Source of the DNA: a virus
IMG/VR virus record: IMGVR_UViG_3300032050_000287
Coordinates: 1 to 41,885 of that record
DNA length: 41,885 nucleotides
Direction: 5' to 3' (one strand)
Position 1 is the stretch's first letter. Each line of letters opens with the position of its first letter. Positions 1 to 6,858 of the stretch are shown here, piece after piece. A program made the translations under genes and the position numbers. Below the pieces are notes generated by a model. It saw only the letters and a list, made by a program, of their open reading frames with translations. It did no database searches and was not told the DNA's origin.

Positions 1-8
1 CTGTTACA

Positions 9-365
9 CTACTTAATAAACTCATCAAGGGCATCAAGATCATCTTTAAGTTCTTGTTCCCTTTTCTTGTCGTGATAATAAGACCATAGAGCATTATGAA
101 CATCCATCAAATGATCTATCCAAAACCCAGAAGGATAAATTCCAAGATCATCCATCAATCCTCTGTGACTGGTTCCCTCACTTTCTGCTTTACACATAAT
201 ATAGCAGATTGCCTGAACCATATCAAGTTTATCTTCTTCAGAAAGCATAAAATACTTTCCTACTGCACGTTGCTTTGCTTCTTCATTTGCCTTTTGCATT
301 TGTTTACAGGCATCAGAGTCCCACCATTCTTTTAGTGCCTTGCCGAGTTCGTTAGGTTCAGTCAT
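9..365 (-). CDS. hypothetical protein, 118 aa
   Basis: I do not recognise a family. The frame is open further upstream (to 458), but I start it at the ATG at 365. That ATG has a GGGAAAG ribosome site just before it and overlaps the previous gene's stop as ATGACTGA, the coupling used throughout this region; the longer start would lie deep inside the previous gene. The protein is soluble and mixed-charge, Trp/Lys-rich near the N-terminus (KEWWDSDACK) and acidic at the C-terminus (DDLDALDEF). No membrane segment or metal site is visible. It is the last complete gene of the minus-strand run in this window. Confidence 0.75.
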   Translation of the reverse strand: MTEPNELGKALKEWWDSDACKQMQKANEEAKQRAVGKYFMLSEEDKLDMVQAICYIMCKAESEGTSHRGLMDDLGIYPSGFWIDHLMDVHNALWSYYHDKKREQELKDDLDALDEFIK

Positions 366-585
366 CTTTCCCAAAAATAGTTCCAAAGAAACCAGAGTCT
401 CCTGGTTTACGGTTTTCAAGTTTATCAAGAAGAGAATCAGTCGTTTGTAGTGTTTCAATACGACTAATCATATCAGCAATCACAGAACATACCATAGGAC
501 GTTCATTTTTTGCTGCCCAATGTAGAGCATTTCTTAGGCACCCCTCTGCTTCTTTTAAGTTTTCTTCAACTTGATTTGTCAGCAT
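358..585 (-). CDS. small hypothetical protein, 75 aa
   Basis: Helix-rich small protein (ENLKEAEGCLRNALHWAAKN) with a Gly-rich tail ending FFGTIFGKDD. It is the first gene after the GIY-YIG endonuclease and is coupled by an 8-nt overlap to the next gene. No strong Shine-Dalgarno precedes ATG 585. Function unknown; the real-gene call rests on the coupling and on codon continuity. Confidence 0.72.
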   Translation of the reverse strand: MLTNQVEENLKEAEGCLRNALHWAAKNERPMVCSVIADMISRIETLQTTDSLLDKLENRKPGDSGFFGTIFGKDD

Positions 586-609
586 TTTAAATATTTCAAC
601 TTAATTTCA

Positions 610-1404
610 TCATACCATTTCTCTCATGCTTTTGTCAATCCCTCTATTATTTTGAAATCTTGAGAGGGCATTATAAGTTGAAATATGCCCTGTAATGAGA
701 CATCTCCATTTGATTTTGTTTTGTTTTTTAGCATTTTCACTTCTTTGTTCTTTTGTCAATCCACATATACCTATCTTAAATTCTTTACAAGTATTTCCTT
801 GTTTTTTACCTCCTGCTATTCTTGCTTTTTTCATATCTTCATCATTCATTCCAAATAAACCTTTACCTTCTTCATACAATTTTTTACCTGCTATTTTTCC
901 ACCATTACTACATATTTCCATTTTTCTTTCTTCTGCCAATCCATATATTCCCACTTTATTAATTTTGTTTATTTTTGATGCCTCTTTACCACCTTTTGAA
1001 AGAGATTCTTGTTTTAAATATTTTCTTGCATTTTTTGCATTTTCTATTCTTTGGTATTCACTAAATGAATGAATACCCTTTTTACTATCTCTAACACTTA
1101 TTCCATTCTGCCTTTTTATTGATATAGAATAAGAACCTCCACATCTTTCATTAAGGCAATAAGAATCATTAAGAACTGGTTTTATCAATCTATCTTCAAG
1201 TTTTCTACATTCTTCATAACCTTCATCAGTATAATCAAATACTTCTAATATTTGTTTCTTTGGAGTATAAAGTTCCCAACACCACTTATTTGTTATTGGA
1301 GAACCCCAGTATTCCTCATCAAATACTTTTTCTTTCTTACTTCCATAATAGTAGTAAGGAACTTCTTCAAAGGTAATTTTGTATGTGTAGATACGTGGTT
1401 GCAT
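610..1404 (-). CDS. GIY-YIG homing endonuclease with NUMOD3-like repeats
   Basis: Likely a free-standing homing endonuclease of the Seg/GIY-YIG type, which cuts DNA lacking the element so that repair copies the gene in. The N-terminal 10-100 residues carry a GIY-YIG-like nuclease core (TYKITFEEVPYYYYGSKK, then EYWGSP and a conserved E near LEDRLIKP). From about residue 145, repeated NUMOD3-like DNA-binding motifs follow (GIYGLAEERK, GLFGMNDEDMKKAR, GICGLTKEQRSENAKKQ). The C-terminus has a W-C-TGH-x-LSRFQ-x-RGID motif typical of phage GIY-YIG proteins. It sits between two small genes as an insertion. Upstream lies a terminator and a late promoter inside an inverted repeat, suggesting late, translationally gated expression. 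Confidence 0.85.
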   Translation of the reverse strand: MQPRIYTYKITFEEVPYYYYGSKKEKVFDEEYWGSPITNKWCWELYTPKKQILEVFDYTDEGYEECRKLEDRLIKPVLNDSYCLNERCGGSYSISIKRQNGISVRDSKKGIHSFSEYQRIENAKNARKYLKQESLSKGGKEASKINKINKVGIYGLAEERKMEICSNGGKIAGKKLYEEGKGLFGMNDEDMKKARIAGGKKQGNTCKEFKIGICGLTKEQRSENAKKQNKIKWRCLITGHISTYNALSRFQNNRGIDKSMREMV

Positions 1405-1431
1405 AGTTCTACTCTAATTTGCTCGCATATC

Positions 1432-1439
1432 TATTTATA
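1432..1439 (-). promoter_or_regulatory. T4-type late promoter TATAAATA
   Basis: Exact match to the T4 late promoter consensus on the minus strand, 28 nt before ATG 1404. T4 late start sites lie about 6 nt downstream of the box, so this transcript would begin near 1426. It would contain the proximal arm but not the distal arm of the surrounding inverted repeat. Confidence 0.75.
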
Positions 1440-1441
1440 TT

Positions 1442-1470
1442 AAAAAGGAGGGACTTTCACCCCCCCCTCC
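1442..1470 (-). terminator. Rho-independent terminator
   Basis: On the minus strand GGAGGG (1470-1465) can pair with CCCTCC (1452-1447), followed directly by TTTTT (1446-1442). It would end transcripts from the upstream small-gene run before the homing endonuclease. Confidence 0.6.
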
Positions 1471-1497
1471 CGATAAGTGCGAGCAAATCAGGTAATA

Positions 1498-1668
1498 TTA
1501 TTTAGTGCCATTTAATCGATCCTCACATTTAGTATAAAAAGTTCCATTTACATAACAAGACTTACCTGCTTCATAGTATTTTACCACAGGTATTTGTGTT
1601 CTTGGATATTCTACCACATTTTTTACATGACAGAATAGATTATAACCACAAATAAGAGTTTCAAGCAT
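1498..1668 (-). CDS. small hypothetical protein, 56 aa
   Basis: Starts MLETLICGYNLFCHV and ends CEDRLNGTK. Its ATG overlaps the stop of the AbrB-like gene as TGATG. It has four cysteines spread over the length but no clear CxxC pair, and a short hydrophobic start that is too short for a confident signal peptide. Last gene before the terminator at 1442-1470. Function unknown. Confidence 0.65.
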   Translation of the reverse strand: MLETLICGYNLFCHVKNVVEYPRTQIPVVKYYEAGKSCYVNGTFYTKCEDRLNGTK

Positions 1669-2261
1669 CAACACTCATCCATTCCAAGTGGTTTAGACAC
1701 TTTAGTAAGTGTATAAGATCCATCGCCATTATCAACCCATTCAACCTGATCACCCTCCTTTAGGTTTGCTGCTTCAAGAAGGTCATCTGGGAAAGTTACA
1801 AAACATTCACCACTTGGTTCTAATTCAACAGGAAGTTGCCACTTTACAACCTTATCTGCTTTTTCTTGTTTTTCTGCAGCATCACACATTGCATTCAGTT
1901 CCTCATCAGTGTACCGAACACTACTTACGGTTGAACCAGTGCTTTCCCAGAAAGAGTTCCAAGCATCTTTGCATTCGGGTGATGGATCATCTTTATCACA
2001 AGTCAGAGGGTTTTTTACATCACCATCACGCAAGTCACCAACAGTTGCCTGCCAAGCAAGTTTAAACTTCTCATCAAACTCCTCAATGAAGTATCCAAGA
2101 AACTCATATGCTGCCATTGTCATGGCCTCTGCACGTTCTTGTTGATTGTTACTGCAACATTCGTTTGCAACATCAATCATTTCACGGGCAGAGACGACCT
2201 TTGCAATGATCATCTCAAGATCATTCATTGTATCCCAAACTTTCTGATACTTAATTGCCAT
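1668..2261 (-). CDS. protein with C-terminal AbrB/MazE-like DNA-binding domain
   Basis: A 197-aa protein. Residues about 1-110 are an unrecognised helical region (DLEMIIAKVVSAREMIDVA). The last 50 residues resemble the swapped-hairpin AbrB/SpoVT fold (WQLPVELEPSGECFVTFPDD, then LKEGDQVEWVDNGDGSYTL), which binds DNA in MazE-type antitoxins and AbrB regulators. I start at ATG 2261; a TTG at 2282 is in frame but sits over the GAGGAAG ribosome-binding sequence. It overlaps the previous gene's end by 11 nt and the next gene by TGATG. No toxin partner is recognisable next to it, so a regulatory or host-directed role is only inferred. Confidence 0.75.
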   Translation of the reverse strand: MAIKYQKVWDTMNDLEMIIAKVVSAREMIDVANECCSNNQQERAEAMTMAAYEFLGYFIEEFDEKFKLAWQATVGDLRDGDVKNPLTCDKDDPSPECKDAWNSFWESTGSTVSSVRYTDEELNAMCDAAEKQEKADKVVKWQLPVELEPSGECFVTFPDDLLEAANLKEGDQVEWVDNGDGSYTLTKVSKPLGMDEC

Positions 2262-2415
2262 GACGTTTGAGTTCTTCCTCAATTGCTTGCTGTACTATAA
2301 TGGAAATCTCTTTGGATGTCAACCCATTTAACCATTTCCAATTTGGATCTTCCTTGTCCCAATCCATTGTGAACGATCCATCCTCGTTCTCTGTTATTTT
2401 AAGTGAGTCTTCCAT
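2251..2415 (-). CDS. small hypothetical protein, 54 aa
   Basis: Too short for a 60-residue ORF cut-off but well supported. The ATG at 2415 overlaps the previous stop as TGATG, and the end overlaps the next gene. It starts MEDSLKITENEDGSFTMDWD and ends with a helix (VQQAIEEELKRHGN). From memory this ENEDGSFTMDWD pattern recurs in cyanophage small proteins. Function unknown. Confidence 0.75.
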   Translation of the reverse strand: MEDSLKITENEDGSFTMDWDKEDPNWKWLNGLTSKEISIIVQQAIEEELKRHGN

Positions 2416-2615
2416 CACATATCAATATGAATATCATTTATCCAAGTTTGTTTTTCTGCTTTACGAAGTTTTTTCAATTCTTTCAGCATTTCTTTAATTT
2501 CTTGGTATGCTACTTCGGGAGACATCTTATCAGAAATTTCAAGTCCTACAATATATTGCACTTTGTCCCCGAATCGGGCAAGTGCTCTTTCAAATTCAGT
2601 TAGAGTTTCGTACAT
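2415..2615 (-). CDS. small hypothetical protein, 66 aa
   Basis: Helical, charged protein (ALARFGDKVQYIVGLEISDK; KEMLKELKKLRKAEKQTW) that could form a short coiled coil. ATG 2615 touches the previous stop (TAATG). No catalytic motif is visible. Function unknown. Confidence 0.75.
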   Translation of the reverse strand: MYETLTEFERALARFGDKVQYIVGLEISDKMSPEVAYQEIKEMLKELKKLRKAEKQTWINDIHIDM

Positions 2616-2842
2616 TATTTGTTAAGTGAAAATCTATCAAGATTATAAGGTTCGGATGCAAGGATGTCAATACGTGCTTCAAGACTGTTAAAAATTTCGT
2701 ATATTGAGTTAGTCGTATTGATATTCTCTTCTTCAAGAACTTTAACACGTTGCTCTAACTCAACAACTCTGGTATAGAGTTCATCAATCAAAACAGGATC
2801 TTCTAGTCCCCATTTCTTTTGAAACCAATTTGTTCCAATCAT
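2615..2842 (-). CDS. small coiled-coil protein, 75 aa
   Basis: Residues 20-65 form a heptad-like coiled coil (YTRVVELEQRVKVLEEENIN). It begins MIGTNWFQKKWG. ATG 2842 overlaps the previous stop as ATGA. Probably oligomeric; function unknown. Confidence 0.75.
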   Translation of the reverse strand: MIGTNWFQKKWGLEDPVLIDELYTRVVELEQRVKVLEEENINTTNSIYEIFNSLEARIDILASEPYNLDRFSLNK

Positions 2843-3003
2843 AATACACCTACAGATTTAAGATAGTTTCGATATCCCATATATCTTCTCATATTTGGTT
2901 GATCTTTAACATCTAGTTGATGACAGATCTCACAGTAACATAACCACTCATACCATGGCGTAGTAGGATCTAAAACATGATATGGATGATCAGAGTTTTC
3001 CAC
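2839..3003 (-). CDS. small Cys/His-containing protein, 54 aa, GTG start
   Basis: GTG start at 3003, lying inside the end of the previous gene. It reads MENSDHPYHVLDPTTPWYEW, followed by CYCEICH, a compact Cys/His cluster that could bind metal. It ends in TGA overlapping the next ATG. Function unknown. The GTG start is the only one that spans the frame. Confidence 0.6.
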   Translation of the reverse strand: MENSDHPYHVLDPTTPWYEWLCYCEICHQLDVKDQPNMRRYMGYRNYLKSVGVL

Positions 3004-3196
3004 CTACAGTTCCTTCATGAGTTTTGGATTCAGGGAAACCTTCCTGCCGTCCTTTAAGAACATAACGGGTTGCTGATACACATTGCTCTTCAGTGAGAGA
3101 CGTGACCAGTCCGTTACCATCTTTGTCGGTAGAATCCCAGAGTCCATACTTTTTTTGCTCAACATAGAAGCAATCATCAATCAGTTTTTTTTCCAT
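2990..3196 (-). CDS. small hypothetical protein, 68 aa
   Basis: Starts MEKKLIDDCFYVEQKKYGLW and has a Gly-rich C-terminal tail (THEGTVGGKL). It overlaps the preceding 54-aa gene by 20 nt and the following GTG-start gene by 14 nt. No recognised domain. Confidence 0.72.
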   Translation of the reverse strand: MEKKLIDDCFYVEQKKYGLWDSTDKDGNGLVTSLTEEQCVSATRYVLKGRQEGFPESKTHEGTVGGKL

Positions 3197-3341
3197 TTTT
3201 CAAATCAGGATGAGGTGCATAGAGTGGTCCTTCATAATTACCAGCAAACAAAGATAGATTCTTGACTGCTTCTACAACAGCAGGAGTTTCTTCCCAGTTC
3301 CACTCATTACCATGCTTATCAACAAAAGTTCTAATTGTCAT
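3177..3341 (-). CDS. small hypothetical protein, 54 aa
   Basis: Begins MTIRTFVDKHGNEWNWEETP and ends PHPDLKNGKKTD. ATG 3341 overlaps the previous gene by 11 nt. No domain recognised. The coding call rests on the coupled overlaps on both sides and the lack of any other frame here. Confidence 0.72.
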   Translation of the reverse strand: MTIRTFVDKHGNEWNWEETPAVVEAVKNLSLFAGNYEGPLYAPHPDLKNGKKTD

Positions 3342-3504
3342 ATTTGTAACTTAATTGAATGTCTTTCTTTTTAAGGTTGTAGCGATCAATGTGCTTTTTA
3401 CGATGTTCTTCTGTTTGAAAGTAACATTTACGTGTTTCTTTTCCATCCTTATGAATCAACTTCCATGGAAATTGATCAAACGGAAACTCTTCGCTGTAAT
3501 CCAT
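3331..3504 (-). CDS. small basic hypothetical protein, 57 aa
   Basis: Begins MDYSEEFPFDQFPWKLIHKD, then a strongly basic stretch (EEHRKKHIDRYNLKKKDIQL). From memory this sequence type is common in T4-like cyanophages, with no known function. ATG 3504 overlaps the previous TGA (TGATG). Its basic character would suit nucleic-acid or membrane contact, which is inference. Confidence 0.78.
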   Translation of the reverse strand: MDYSEEFPFDQFPWKLIHKDGKETRKCYFQTEEHRKKHIDRYNLKKKDIQLSYKYDN

Positions 3505-3665
3505 CAGGTAGGTTGCTCAACACGTTGAGTATACACGGCATCAAACAATTCGTCAAGCACCTCACCACAGGTATGATACTCTTTACTGTTCAGCACGGTC
3601 TTATCATACTGATAACGACGCACAGCAGTGTAAATGAGTTTATATTGTTCAGGTGTAAAGTTCAT
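3504..3665 (-). CDS. small hypothetical protein, 53 aa
   Basis: Begins MNFTPEQYKLIYTAVRRYQY and continues with a helix around CGEVLDELFDAVYTQR. It resembles a recurrent cyanophage small protein from memory. ATG 3665 overlaps the previous stop as ATGA. Function unknown. Confidence 0.78.
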   Translation of the reverse strand: MNFTPEQYKLIYTAVRRYQYDKTVLNSKEYHTCGEVLDELFDAVYTQRVEQPT

Positions 3666-3844
3666 TCAGTTCCTCCATAAAGTCGTTGTCCTTCTTCATA
3701 TCCTAGTTGATATGCCGCTTGTAACCACTTGATGATTGCTCCGTAATCATTTGTTTTAGCAGCATAATCAAAGTCATCATAGAACCGCTCAGAGCGGAAT
3801 GAGAACCCTTCCATCTCTTCAAACCAATCATTAAAATTAGTCAT
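3662..3844 (-). CDS. small hypothetical protein, 60 aa
   Basis: Acidic and aromatic-rich (NDWFEEMEGFSFRSERFYDD), then a helix IIKWLQAAYQLGYEEGQRLY. The ALGYEEG-like segment is common in phage helical small proteins. It overlaps the previous gene by 8 nt. Function unknown. Confidence 0.75.
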   Translation of the reverse strand: MTNFNDWFEEMEGFSFRSERFYDDFDYAAKTNDYGAIIKWLQAAYQLGYEEGQRLYGGTE

Positions 3845-4007
3845 AAAGATGCTGTTCGTGTTGCAACTTATCTAGGTGATGATAAATTGTCTGTTGTGAA
3901 TACTGAAACTCTTCAAATCGTTGTGGTTTCTTCTGCTCCATTCGAGTGAGCATATTGATCCAATCATAATGAGTATTGATTACCCAACCATAATGTGCAT
4001 CATTCAT
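3837..4007 (-). CDS. small hypothetical protein, 56 aa
   Basis: Begins MNDAHYGWVINTHYDWINML and ends HHLDKLQHEQHLYD, unusually rich in His and Gln. A second in-frame ATG lies four codons from the first as read on the plus sequence, so the start is uncertain by a few residues. Function unknown. Confidence 0.68.
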   Translation of the reverse strand: MNDAHYGWVINTHYDWINMLTRMEQKKPQRFEEFQYSQQTIYHHLDKLQHEQHLYD

Positions 4008-4008
4008 T

Positions 4009-4185
4009 TTAGTTCAAGTGTTTGGGTTTTTCTGTATCAAATTGGTAGAACTTTACATCTTTCATATCAAGACACATACGGATAGTTTCGTGCTCTCGGT
4101 GCTCTCTAGCAGTGCCTTTATATAATGCTCTGCGTTGGTATGCACAGCACCAGATGTTATAGAATATTTTAGATTTCTCATTCAC
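4009..4185 (-). CDS. small basic protein, 58 aa, GTG start
   Basis: GTG at 4185 overlaps the previous TGA as GTGA. It reads MNEKSKIFYNIWCCAYQRRA, then Arg/His-rich TAREHREHETIRMCLDM. An ATG frame in the same place gives only 39 residues and breaks the coupling pattern, so I prefer the GTG frame. Function unknown. Confidence 0.65.
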   Translation of the reverse strand: MNEKSKIFYNIWCCAYQRRALYKGTAREHREHETIRMCLDMKDVKFYQFDTEKPKHLN

Positions 4186-4394
4186 TGCCCTAACCTCAAC
4201 TTACGTTCAGGTGAAATAGTGCGATTGAATGGGTCATCATAAGGAAAAATATATTCTTGCATCCAACCATAAGAAAGTGCTTCCCAAAAATCATCTGGAA
4301 AGTGCTCAATAGTATCATAACTATCCAAAGCATACCAGAAGTTATGGAAACCATCAAGGAAGAGTTCCCATTTTGTTGGGTTTTCAAATCTCAT
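4182..4394 (-). CDS. small aromatic-rich hypothetical protein, 70 aa
   Basis: Begins MRFENPTKWELFLDGFHNFW and has many Trp, Phe and Tyr residues through the middle (DDFWEALSYGWMQEYIF), with a basic end. The distribution suits a folded soluble protein better than a membrane span. It overlaps the preceding gene by 11 nt. Function unknown. Confidence 0.72.
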   Translation of the reverse strand: MRFENPTKWELFLDGFHNFWYALDSYDTIEHFPDDFWEALSYGWMQEYIFPYDDPFNRTISPERKLRLGQ

Positions 4395-4608
4395 TTAGAT
4401 TACCTGTATTAGGAGACCATAAGGTGCTTAACTTCTTACCTTTCACTATAACATTAAAGTGATCAATCTGTCCATTTTTACGAGTAATCCCAATCCACAC
4501 ACTATCAGGACCCATCACTTCCATATGAAATGTATCAATATCCCGCACGATAATCTCATCGGGATTCTTACATTCTTCCTTTGGAAAATCGTTGCGGTCT
4601 TCTGTCAT
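4384..4608 (-). CDS. small hypothetical protein, 74 aa
   Basis: Predicted beta-rich centre (FHMEVMGPDSVWIGITRKNG, HFNVIVKGKKLSTLW). ATG 4608 overlaps the previous stop as ATGA. No motif recognised. Confidence 0.72.
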   Translation of the reverse strand: MTEDRNDFPKEECKNPDEIIVRDIDTFHMEVMGPDSVWIGITRKNGQIDHFNVIVKGKKLSTLWSPNTGNLNEI

Positions 4609-4901
4609 TTCAAAACCTCATAAACATCAACGGCATCATAATCTCCAATACCAAGTTTGAACCTTACAAAATCAGTGAGGTCAGTAGCATCACATTCATA
4701 GACACAATACCCACCATTATTATCACTTTGAACATAATTGGTGTAGTAATCATCAATCACCACCATAATTGCAAGAGCACGGGATTGGTCGTGCTCTGTG
4801 ATGGTTTTATGAGGATGTGCTACGATATTCGTGATACACTTAAAGAGTTCTTCTCTTGTGTATGAGAATGCTTTTGCTTCTTGGTTGAGTGAATAAGTCA
4901 T
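4605..4901 (-). CDS. hypothetical protein, 98 aa
   Basis: I start at ATG 4901, which overlaps the previous stop as TGATG; the frame opens one codon earlier with a TTG. The first half is helical (EELFKCITNIVAHPHKTI), followed by a hydrophobic AIMVVIDDYY strand and an acidic end. No catalytic signature visible. Confidence 0.74.
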   Translation of the reverse strand: MTYSLNQEAKAFSYTREELFKCITNIVAHPHKTITEHDQSRALAIMVVIDDYYTNYVQSDNNGGYCVYECDATDLTDFVRFKLGIGDYDAVDVYEVLK

Positions 4902-5137
4902 CAAACCTCTCCGTATGCTTCCAGAATAGCACGGGCAACTGCGATTGCCAAATCCTTCTGTGCGATACTCATATCCTCACGAGCACCCCCTTCACAGGAA
5001 GTAATGAAGACACCAGCATTATCTACTGTAAGTTCTACCCGATGAAAAATCTTTTCATCATCAGGGTCAGACATCGTGAAGACATCAATCTTACTGCGGA
5101 GCACATCAGTTCCAGGAAGTTTTGTGTAGAAAGGCAT
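4901..5137 (-). CDS. hypothetical protein, 78 aa, first gene after an early promoter
   Basis: Begins MPFYTKLPGTDVLRSKIDVF, contains beta-like RVELTVDNAGVFITSCEGG, and ends in the helix DLAIAVARAILEAYG. AAGGA lies about 8 nt before ATG 5137, and a sigma70-like promoter (5164-5192) lies just upstream, so it is probably expressed early together with the genes down to 1498. Function unknown; early cyanophage genes of this size often act on the host, which is inference. Confidence 0.76.
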   Translation of the reverse strand: MPFYTKLPGTDVLRSKIDVFTMSDPDDEKIFHRVELTVDNAGVFITSCEGGAREDMSIAQKDLAIAVARAILEAYGEV

Positions 5138-5163
5138 TAGGGAGTTCCTTTGTGTATGAGACT

Positions 5164-5192
5164 ATTATAGGGCATCAAGTGGCATCTGTGGA
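5164..5192 (-). promoter_or_regulatory. sigma70-like early promoter
   Basis: Minus-strand -10 TATAAT (5164-5169), spacer of 17, -35 TCCACA (5187-5192; 4 of 6 to TTGACA). The -10 is followed by AGTCTCATAC, a string shared with the sites at 15222 and 26389. Confidence 0.7.
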
Positions 5193-5444
5193 GTGCTCTT
5201 GTGCCACTTTCATAACTGTCTCATGCCTCTTGTTGCTTTCGTTTCCTTGTTCTTCAATCAGGTCAGCAAGGTTGTTCAAATCTTCTACAGAAATACTCTC
5301 CTTCATATTATACTTACGGGCAAAGGCATAAAGCACAGCACGAATTGTGGTTGCCTGCAAATGTTCCATGCTGGTAAGAGAACCCCAAGGAGCAGCAGCA
5401 CATTCATCGTTGTAGTATTCGTTATATCGGTCTATGAGTCTCAT
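5175..5444 (-). CDS. hypothetical protein, 89 aa
   Basis: Helical protein (TTIRAVLYAFARKYNMKE; VEDLNNLADLIEEQGNES). ATG 5444 overlaps the previous stop as ATGA. The 3' end of this gene contains the promoter for the next gene, so the operon is internally re-initiated here. No domain recognised. Confidence 0.74.
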   Translation of the reverse strand: MRLIDRYNEYYNDECAAAPWGSLTSMEHLQATTIRAVLYAFARKYNMKESISVEDLNNLADLIEEQGNESNKRHETVMKVAQEHSTDAT

Positions 5445-5710
5445 GATAAAAATACCTTGAGTGTACGTCCTTCATCTTGTTCTGATATTTGAACATTAGA
5501 GCAGTCATATTGAACAAACTCTCGTCCATTCTTACCAATCACTTCTACACGATTGATAAGTGGATAAGACTTGATGTAATCACCATTCGGTGCATAATAA
5601 TCTACATCGTCTTCACCCTCAAAATCACCATAATCAATTCCAAGTGATTCTAAGGCTTTGTTTTCTGCTTCTCGTTGTGCGGCAACTTCTAGCATTTCCT
5701 CATGGGTCAT
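5441..5710 (-). CDS. acidic hypothetical protein, 89 aa
   Basis: Start chosen at ATG 5710 (MTHEEMLEVAAQREAENKAL), which overlaps the previous stop as ATGA; a GTG 12 codons upstream is in frame but breaks that pattern. The middle is very acidic (GDFEGEDDVDYY), and the C-terminus is beta-like (RVEVIGKNGREFVQYD). Function unknown. Confidence 0.73.
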   Translation of the reverse strand: MTHEEMLEVAAQREAENKALESLGIDYGDFEGEDDVDYYAPNGDYIKSYPLINRVEVIGKNGREFVQYDCSNVQISEQDEGRTLKVFLS

Positions 5711-5901
5711 ACACTCCACTCCCTTGCTTCCCAATCCATCAGGCACATGTTAGTTTGCTCCTTATCAGTATAGTTGTCGTAAGCATACTGACGACACTCT
5801 TCTTCTGTGCCCTCAAACAGCATTTCATACATCTTGTGGTCTCCATCGTAGGTAAACTTATAAAGCCCCCACTCATCATAGCAGTCGGGAAAGAATGGCA
5901 T
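5707..5901 (-). CDS. small hypothetical protein, 64 aa
   Basis: Begins MPFFPDCYDEWGLYKFTYDG and includes ECRQYAYDNYTDKEQ and a Trp-rich end (DWEAREWSV). ATG 5901 touches the previous stop. No recognised domain. Confidence 0.73.
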   Translation of the reverse strand: MPFFPDCYDEWGLYKFTYDGDHKMYEMLFEGTEEECRQYAYDNYTDKEQTNMCLMDWEAREWSV

Positions 5902-6488
5902 TATCGTAGTTTCCCCTTAATTTTCTTGAGACAATCGTTGAAACCATCTACCGTGCATTCAACATACTCATTTTGAGAACCAGCAGAAGATTGTTCTTTC
6001 GGTAAGAACAACTCAATCCTATCTACCAAATCCTCAATAGAAGTTTCCATATCATCATTACTATTGGTTGTAAATACATCTTCCCACCAATCATAAATCA
6101 AATCAGTAAGATTTTGTGGTTTAGTAGAAGATGAAACTACACCTTGCTTGACTGCTTCCCTGAATGCTCCTTTCAATCCATCAGCAACTTGCTCTGGTGT
6201 TTGTGGAGTTGGTTCCCACTCACTCACATTTTGTTGATAAGCAAACTCATAACCTGCTTGGAAACTTTCACTCACTTTCTTTTCTTTTGAGGCATTATAT
6301 CCCATTTGAAATGCTCTCCACCTAATATCAAAAATATTATCAACACTTGGATTAGTTGGAGGATACACACCCATCCAATCTTTATATGCTTCTTCTACTG
6401 GTGATTTTGTTTTTTCCAGTTCTTCAAGGAAAGAGAGTTTCTTTTCAAGCACTTTAATTTCTGCTTTTGTTTTTTCAATTTCAGTCAT
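5901..6488 (-). CDS. hypothetical protein with N-terminal coiled coil, 195 aa
   Basis: Residues 1-30 form a leucine-heptad coiled coil (EIKVLEKKLSFLEELEKTKS). Next come a Trp-containing segment (RWRAFQMGYNASKE) and an acidic C-terminal half ending in a basic tail (KKIKGKLR). It is the largest gene of the small-gene run and overlaps its neighbours by 1 and 4 nt. I do not recognise the family. Confidence 0.75.
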   Translation of the reverse strand: MTEIEKTKAEIKVLEKKLSFLEELEKTKSPVEEAYKDWMGVYPPTNPSVDNIFDIRWRAFQMGYNASKEKKVSESFQAGYEFAYQQNVSEWEPTPQTPEQVADGLKGAFREAVKQGVVSSSTKPQNLTDLIYDWWEDVFTTNSNDDMETSIEDLVDRIELFLPKEQSSAGSQNEYVECTVDGFNDCLKKIKGKLR

Positions 6489-6649
6489 TTCCGTGCCTCC
6501 ATTTTTATGCGATACTCACACCATTCTTCGTGATTTTCCAAGTATCCGTTGATTTGTGGATCACTAATCTTACAATAAGAACAACGATAATAAGGATTAT
6601 CACCACCAATAGGTTCTGTTGGGTAATCGCAGTAATACTTTTCAGTCAT
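6485..6649 (-). CDS. small putative zinc-finger protein, 54 aa
   Basis: Starts MTEKYYCDYPTEPIGGDNPY, followed by RCSYCK, then HEEWC: a C-x2-C ... H-x4-C arrangement that could bind one zinc. ATG 6649 overlaps the previous stop as ATGA, and its own TGA overlaps the next ATG. A nucleic-acid or protein contact role is inference. Confidence 0.7.
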   Translation of the reverse strand: MTEKYYCDYPTEPIGGDNPYYRCSYCKISDPQINGYLENHEEWCEYRIKMEARK

Positions 6650-6858
6650 TTTGCCTCCCAATACTTACCTTCCATTCCACATCCGTGATACTTTCTCATA
6701 TTATCACAAAAACCACCATTAGATTTCCCAGTCACAACATTTCCAGACAGATGAGGATTGAGGCATAAGTCAAATGTGTCTCCATATCCAGTAATACGAG
6801 CACACCAATCTTTCTTGTAGTGCTTACAATCCTTACATAGACGAATGGGTTCAGTCAC
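6646..6858 (-). CDS. Cys-rich small protein, 70 aa, GTG start
   Basis: Start taken as GTG 6858, overlapping the previous stop as GTGA; the longer ATG start would lie inside the previous gene. It reads MTEPIRLCKDCKHYKKDWC, then CLNPH and NMRKYHGCGMEGKYWE, a C-x2-C...C...C...C pattern known from small phage proteins that probably bind zinc. Function unknown. Confidence 0.74.
   Translation of the reverse strand: MTEPIRLCKDCKHYKKDWCARITGYGDTFDLCLNPHLSGNVVTGKSNGGFCDNMRKYHGCGMEGKYWEAK

Larger units (their letters stand above)
1414..1491 (-). repeat. inverted repeat able to mask the GIY-YIG gene start
   Basis: Perfect 11-bp arms ATTTGCTCGCA (1417-1427) and TGCGAGCAAAT (1478-1488). In RNA of the minus strand they extend to 14 pairs (1414-1427 with 1478-1491, including one G-U). 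The proximal arm ends 9-12 nt before ATG 1404 and touches the TAGAG ribosome-site region. A terminator-like hairpin and a TATAAATA box lie in the loop. Confidence 0.8.

Noticed and set aside
366-458. N-terminal extension of the first gene (MKHYKRLILF...)
   Set aside because: It lies within the previous gene in another frame; the ATG at 365 has a good ribosome site and the usual ATGA-type overlap.
695-1072. 125-residue hydrophobic plus-strand frame opposite the GIY-YIG gene
   Set aside because: It is the complement of a Lys/Asn-rich coding sequence, which always yields Phe/Leu-rich frames; there is no promoter or ribosome site.
1414-1491. The inverted repeat read as ends of a mobile element or MITE
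   Set aside because: The arms lie on one side of the gene only and no target duplication is visible; a role in RNA structure explains position and content better.
2262-2282. TTG start for the AbrB-like gene
   Set aside because: It sits upstream of and over the GAGGAAG ribosome-binding sequence used by ATG 2261.
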